A stretch of DNA of 64,000 nucleotides from Rhizobium sp. P32RR-XVIII (GTDB lineage Bacteria > Pseudomonadota > Alphaproteobacteria > Rhizobiales > Rhizobiaceae), in the NCBI RefSeq assembly GCF_012641395.1, contig NZ_JABAIH010000002.1, forward strand, positions 124,001-188,000, read 5' to 3'. The stretch's first letter is position 1; every line of letters begins with the position of its first letter. Positions 60,442-64,000 of the stretch are shown here, piece after piece. The notes under the pieces are model-generated. The model did no database searches, had not been told where the DNA came from, and saw nothing but the letters and a program-made list of their open reading frames with translations. A program made the position numbers and the translations under genes.

Positions 60442-61374
60442 ATGAGCATATTGCAGAACCCGATTTCACGCCGCCATTTTGGCCTCCTCCTCGGCGCCGC
60501 CGCAGCGGCAGCCGCAACCAGGCCGGCCTTCGCGCAAGATTCAGCCCGCACGATCAAGCACCAGCTCGGCTCGACCGACATCAGCGGCAAACCGCAGCGC
60601 GTCGTCGCGCTGGAATTCTCGTTCGTCCAGGCGCTGGACGCCATCGGGGTCGTACCGGTCGGCGTCACTGACGACAACCAGCCGAAGCGTATCGAGCAGC
60701 TGCTCGGCAAGAAGATCAACTACAGCTCCGTCGGCACGCGCCTCGAGCCGAATCTCGAGCTTGTCAGCGCCCTGACGCCCGACCTGATCATCGCCGATGA
60801 AATCCGCCATTCCGCCATCTATTCGCAACTCAGCGCCATTGCTCCGACGATCGTGCTGAACAGCTGGGAGGGCAGCTACCAGACAATCAAGGACGGCGTC
60901 GTCATCATCGCCGATGCACTGGGCGACAAGGCGAAGGGCGAGAGGGCGGTTGCCAATCACGAGGCGGCAATCGCGGCCCTCGTCGCCAAAATTCCGGCGG
61001 GCGAGAAGCGCGGCTTCCTTCTGGCGGTCGCAACGCCCGATTCCATGAGCCTGCACACCTCGTCGTCCTTCACCGGCTCCGTCTTCAAGGCGATGGGACT
61101 GACGCCGGCGGTCGACTCCTCCGATGCCGTGGAAAGCGGCGCAGGCTTGGAGCGGCTGATCGCCGTCAATCCCGATGTGCTGCTGGTCGCAACCGATGCC
61201 GGCGGCACGGTGCTCGACCAGTGGAAAGGCAACAGCGCCTTCGCCAACGTTTCCGCGGTCAAGGACGGCAAGATCTTCGAGGTCGACCGCAATCAGTTCT
61301 CGCGCTTCCGCGGCCTGAAGACGGCCGAGATGGTTGCTCGGGAAATCCTGGCCAAGGTTTACAGCGCAGCGTGA
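60442..61374 (+). CDS. Siderophore/ferric-citrate ABC transporter binding protein
   Basis: 310 residues. Twin-arginine signal: PISRRHFGLLLGAAAAAAA with RPAFA cleavage, so exported folded. Fe3+-siderophore binding fold: RVVALEFSFVQALDAIGVVP, LVSALTPDLIIADEIRHSAI, YSQLSAIAPTIVLNSWEG, VNPDVLLVATDAGGTVLDQW, FSRFRGLKTAEMVAREIL. FecB/FhuD-like. First of four genes: binding protein, two permeases, ATPase. Confidence 0.93.
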   Translation: MSILQNPISRRHFGLLLGAAAAAAATRPAFAQDSARTIKHQLGSTDISGKPQRVVALEFSFVQALDAIGVVPVGVTDDNQPKRIEQLLGKKINYSSVGTRLEPNLELVSALTPDLIIADEIRHSAIYSQLSAIAPTIVLNSWEGSYQTIKDGVVIIADALGDKAKGERAVANHEAAIAALVAKIPAGEKRGFLLAVATPDSMSLHTSSSFTGSVFKAMGLTPAVDSSDAVESGAGLERLIAVNPDVLLVATDAGGTVLDQWKGNSAFANVSAVKDGKIFEVDRNQFSRFRGLKTAEMVAREILAKVYSAA

Positions 61375-61380
61375 GCGGCA

Positions 61381-62400
61381 GTGAGCGGCAAGGCGGCAAC
61401 GATGGCAGTTAAGGCGGGCTGGCGGCTGCAGCCGCTCACCCTTGGCTGCCTGCTGTTTGCCGCTCTGGTTGCGGTGATCGTCGCAGCCGTCTCCTTTGGC
61501 GTTTCGGAACTGCCGGTTCTGCGCGCCCTTTTCCTCTTTATCGCGCCCGATGGCTCGCCGGACAGCGCGCTCGTCTGGGACGTGCGCCTGCCGCGTGCGC
61601 TGCTCGCCGTCATGGTCGGCGCCAATCTGGCGGTCGCGGGCGTGCTGATCCAGACCCTGACACGCAACCCGCTCGCCTCGCCGCAGACCTTCGGCATCAA
61701 TGCCGGGGCGTCGCTTGTTATCGTCCTCTGCCTGATTGCTTTTCCGCCCTTGAAGGGAGCGGGCACCGTATGGCCGGCCTTCGCCGGTGCCGCTGCCGTC
61801 GGGCTTGCCATGTGGGCGCTTTCGGTCTCGGGCGCCATGAACGACATGAAGCTGGCGCTCGCAGGCATTTCCATCCAGCTCGTTCTTGCGGCCCTGGTTC
61901 AGGCAATCCTGATCGCCAACAATGCTGCGCAAGATATTGTCTACTGGCTGGCCGGATCGATCAACGGCGCCCAATGGGAAAAGGTCTGGATCATCCTGCC
62001 CTTCACCCTCATCGGCGGCGGCGCAGCACTTCTGGCCGGGCGCCATTTCGGCGTGCTGGCGCTCGATGAAACGACAGGCCTTTCTCTTGGGCAGAACGCC
62101 ACGCGGGTCGGCGGGCTGGCGGCGCTGCTGATCGTCGTGCTGGCCGGTTCGGCCGTCGCCGTCAGCGGCCCGATCGGCTTCATCGGCCTGCTCGTGCCGC
62201 ATATCATCCGGCGCATAGCCGGCGGCGACCAGCTGACCCTGATTGCGCTGAGCGCCATCGCCGGTCCGCTGCTGCTCAATGCCGCCGATCTCGCGGGCCG
62301 CGTTGCAGCCTACCCCTCGGAAATGCCGGTCGGCATCGTCACTGCGCTGATCGGCGCCCCGACTTTTTTGCTGATCCTCTGGAGGCAGCGGATCCGATGA
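61381..62400 (+). CDS. FecCD-family iron permease, first
   Basis: 339 residues from GTG 61381, or ATG 61402. About ten membrane segments. RLPRALLAVMVGANLAVAGV and LIQTLTRNPLASPQTFGINA are the BtuC/FecC signature; GPIGFIGLLVPHIIRRIAGG is the ATPase contact region. The FecC-like form (Thr-x-Asn-Pro-x-Ala-Ser-Pro) fits a ferric-citrate or hydroxamate importer. It follows the binding-protein gene by 6 bases and overlaps the next by 4. Confidence 0.93.
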   Translation: MSGKAATMAVKAGWRLQPLTLGCLLFAALVAVIVAAVSFGVSELPVLRALFLFIAPDGSPDSALVWDVRLPRALLAVMVGANLAVAGVLIQTLTRNPLASPQTFGINAGASLVIVLCLIAFPPLKGAGTVWPAFAGAAAVGLAMWALSVSGAMNDMKLALAGISIQLVLAALVQAILIANNAAQDIVYWLAGSINGAQWEKVWIILPFTLIGGGAALLAGRHFGVLALDETTGLSLGQNATRVGGLAALLIVVLAGSAVAVSGPIGFIGLLVPHIIRRIAGGDQLTLIALSAIAGPLLLNAADLAGRVAAYPSEMPVGIVTALIGAPTFLLILWRQRIR

Positions 62401-63398
62401 ACGCGCTTGCCGGACGCAACATGCGGGCGCTGACGGTCTGCTTCACCATCGCCTCTCTTATTGCGGTCCTTGCCGTTCTCGGCATGACGATCGGGGCTGT
62501 GACGCTGAGTATTGCGCAGGTGCTGGACGGTATCGGCGGTGGCAAGAACGCTTTCATCGTCATGCAGTACCGGGTGCCGCGTGTTGCCGTCTCGATCCTT
62601 GCAGGCGCCTCCTTCGGCCTCGCTGGCGTCTTCCTGCAGGGGGCACTCCGAAACCCGCTGGCCTCGCCGGATGTCGTCGGCATCACCAAGTGCGCCGGCC
62701 TCGGCGCCTTCCTTGCCGGGATGATGGCGCCTCCCGCTTGGGCGATCTGGGCGATACCGGCAGGCGTAGTGGTAGGGGCAATTCTTGGCGCCGTCCTATT
62801 GCTCTCGATCGGCCGTGCCTTTGGCGGCGGCATTGCGGCGCTTGCGCTCGTCGGCGTCGCGCTCGGCATGCTGGCGCAGGCACTGATGCAATATGTGATG
62901 GTAATCTTCCCGACCCGTGCCGACCAGTCGATGGTCTGGCTTGCGGGCAGCGTCTACGGTAGTTCCGGGACCGACGTGCTGATCCTCGGTCTCTGGCTGC
63001 TCGCCTGCCTGCCGCTCATTCTGCTGGCTGCCGCGCGCCTCGATGCCGGCGGCTTCGGCGACGATACGTTGATCAGCCTCGGTATGTCGCCCGGCTGGCT
63101 GCGCGGCGGGCTGATTGTCGTTTCCGTGCTGCTCTGCGCAGGCGCCGTTGCCAGCGTTGGCAGCATGGGGTTTCTTGGCCTGCTCGCGCCGCACGCGGCC
63201 CGCCTGCTCGTCGGTCCCCACGCCAGACATCTCGTGCCCGCCAGTGCGCTGATAGGAGCTCTCGCGCTCTCGGCTGCCGATCTTGCCGGACGGCTCGTGG
63301 CGCTGCCGAACGAGATCCCGGCCGGCATCGTCGCCGCGGTGATCGGCGGGCCTTATCTGATTTTCCTGCTCATCAAGGAGACCGGCCGCCATGAGTAA
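62397..63398 (+). CDS. FecCD-family iron permease, second
   Basis: 333 residues. [20 protein letters not shown] and [20 protein letters not shown] are the family signature, with [20 protein letters not shown] as the coupling region. Closest by eye to FecD. Forms the channel with the first permease. Overlaps the ATPase gene by 8 bases. Confidence 0.93.
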   Translation: MNALAGRNMRALTVCFTIASLIAVLAVLGMTIGAVTLSIAQVLDGIGGGKNAFIVMQYRVPRVAVSILAGASFGLAGVFLQGALRNPLASPDVVGITKCAGLGAFLAGMMAPPAWAIWAIPAGVVVGAILGAVLLLSIGRAFGGGIAALALVGVALGMLAQALMQYVMVIFPTRADQSMVWLAGSVYGSSGTDVLILGLWLLACLPLILLAAARLDAGGFGDDTLISLGMSPGWLRGGLIVVSVLLCAGAVASVGSMGFLGLLAPHAARLLVGPHARHLVPASALIGALALSAADLAGRLVALPNEIPAGIVAAVIGGPYLIFLLIKETGRHE

Positions 63399-64000
63399 CG
63401 CCGCGCAATCCCGCCTTGCCGGAGAAAGGCTGACCCTGGGCTACGCCGCTCTCCAGGTGCTCGAAAATGTCGATGTCTCCATTCCCGATGGTCGCATAAC
63501 CGCGCTGATCGGTGCGAACGGCAGCGGCAAGTCCACTCTGCTCAAGGCGCTCGGCCGCATCATCGAACCCGCATCCGGCACCGTCTATCTCGACGGCAAG
63601 GAGATATCCGCGATGCAGGGCAGGGCGATCGCCCAGAAGCTCGCATTGCTGCCGCAGAGCCCGGTCTCGCCGGATGGTCTGACGGTGCGCCAGCTCTGCC
63701 GTTTCGGCCGCCATCCGCACAAGGGCCTGCTGTCGCGCACCAGCGCGCATGACGAGGACGTGGTGGATGGAGCACTTGCCGCCACCGGGCTTACCGATCT
63801 AGCTTCGCGGCCGCTCGACCGGCTCTCGGGCGGCCAGCGGCAACGCGCCTGGATCGCGATGGCGCTAGCGCAGGAGACGCCGATCCTGCTGCTCGATGAG
63901 CCGACAACCTATCTCGATATCGCACACCAATTGGAGGTTCTGGAGCTGCTGCGCGAGCTCAATCGCGATCGCGGCTGCACCATCGTCATGGTCGTCCACG
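63391..64000 (+). CDS. Iron ABC transporter ATPase, partial (runs off window)
   Basis: The first 203 residues are in the window. Walker [22 protein letters not shown]-loop [20 protein letters not shown], signature [18 protein letters not shown], Walker [18 protein letters not shown] and the H-loop start (TIVMVVH) at the edge. FecE-like by the PTTYLDI and [15 protein letters not shown] blocks. The missing end is outside the window, not a truncation. Confidence 0.95.
   Translation, partial: MSNAAQSRLAGERLTLGYAALQVLENVDVSIPDGRITALIGANGSGKSTLLKALGRIIEPASGTVYLDGKEISAMQGRAIAQKLALLPQSPVSPDGLTVRQLCRFGRHPHKGLLSRTSAHDEDVVDGALAATGLTDLASRPLDRLSGGQRQRAWIAMALAQETPILLLDEPTTYLDIAHQLEVLELLRELNRDRGCTIVMVVH

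Noticed and set aside
60541..62202. 553-codon minus-strand frame opposite the iron transporter genes
   Set aside because: Crosses two well-supported genes and has shadow composition.
1..64000. CRISPR array, tRNA or rRNA genes, integrase or att sites
   Set aside because: Looked for on both strands; none seen. The repeats present are palindromic intergenic elements or short tandem arrays.

Overview
The window reads as chromosomal DNA of a Rhizobiaceae alphaproteobacterium (Rhizobium/Agrobacterium/Sinorhizobium group). The grounds are high-GC coding with dense 4-base stop/start overlaps, intergenic palindromes that look like the rhizobial RIME element, and a gene order recalled from these genomes: feuN-feuP-feuQ, cycHJKL (ccmI-E-F-H), degP, a two-component pair, glnE, pleC. 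No species call is possible from the sequence alone.

Layout. 1-1.7 kb is a small accessory patch: a decayed IS1595-type transposase end framed by copies of a 13-15 base inverted repeat, a lone Cas2-fold-like protein and two unknown genes. 1.75-2.86 kb (minus) is a secreted RTX-like protein with a 17-residue repeat. 3.2-20.9 kb is a nearly complete gene-transfer-agent (GTA)-type head-tail cluster in canonical order: terminase, portal, g3.5, prohead protease, capsid, connector, head closure, DUF3168, major tail protein, two tail chaperones, tape measure, DUF2460, DUF2163, NlpC/P60 and the large tip protein. A lysozyme-like enzyme and a holin-like protein are built in. There is no integrase, repressor or replication gene. 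The cluster also carries three RIME-like elements, 7-base tandem repeats, two ordinary metabolic or stress genes and several tiny antisense ORFs.

21.1-28.2 kb is envelope and respiration: FeuN (small periplasmic regulator), FeuP/FeuQ, a lipoprotein and the cytochrome c maturation operon. 28.3-31.6 kb holds a class III adenylate cyclase with TPRs, then YHS and ankyrin exported proteins on the opposite strand. 31.9-35.7 kb is periplasmic stress (DegP plus an OmpR/EnvZ-like pair), separated by a MITE-like element from glnE (nitrogen control), which converges with pleC (cell-cycle kinase). pepN follows on the minus strand.

44.5-58.7 kb is mixed: two EamA-type exporters (one further on at 58.8 kb), an unknown possible winged-helix regulator with a nearby operator-like palindrome, a uracil-DNA glycosylase, an Hsp70-like ATPase, an RND efflux pump with its adaptor, an atypical SDR, an FAD-linked oxidase, ETF-ubiquinone oxidoreductase and a VapBC toxin-antitoxin pair. 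The window ends in an Lrp regulator divergent from an EamA exporter and a Fec-like siderophore/ferric-citrate ABC importer, whose ATPase runs off the right edge.

The points most worth follow-up are the GTA-like cluster with integrated lysis genes; its second tail-chaperone gene, which has no usable start codon and lies one base behind the first at a run of five C; a MITE-like element at the stop codon of a histidine kinase; and a 29-codon ORF with a near-perfect Shine-Dalgarno sequence antisense inside the tail module.
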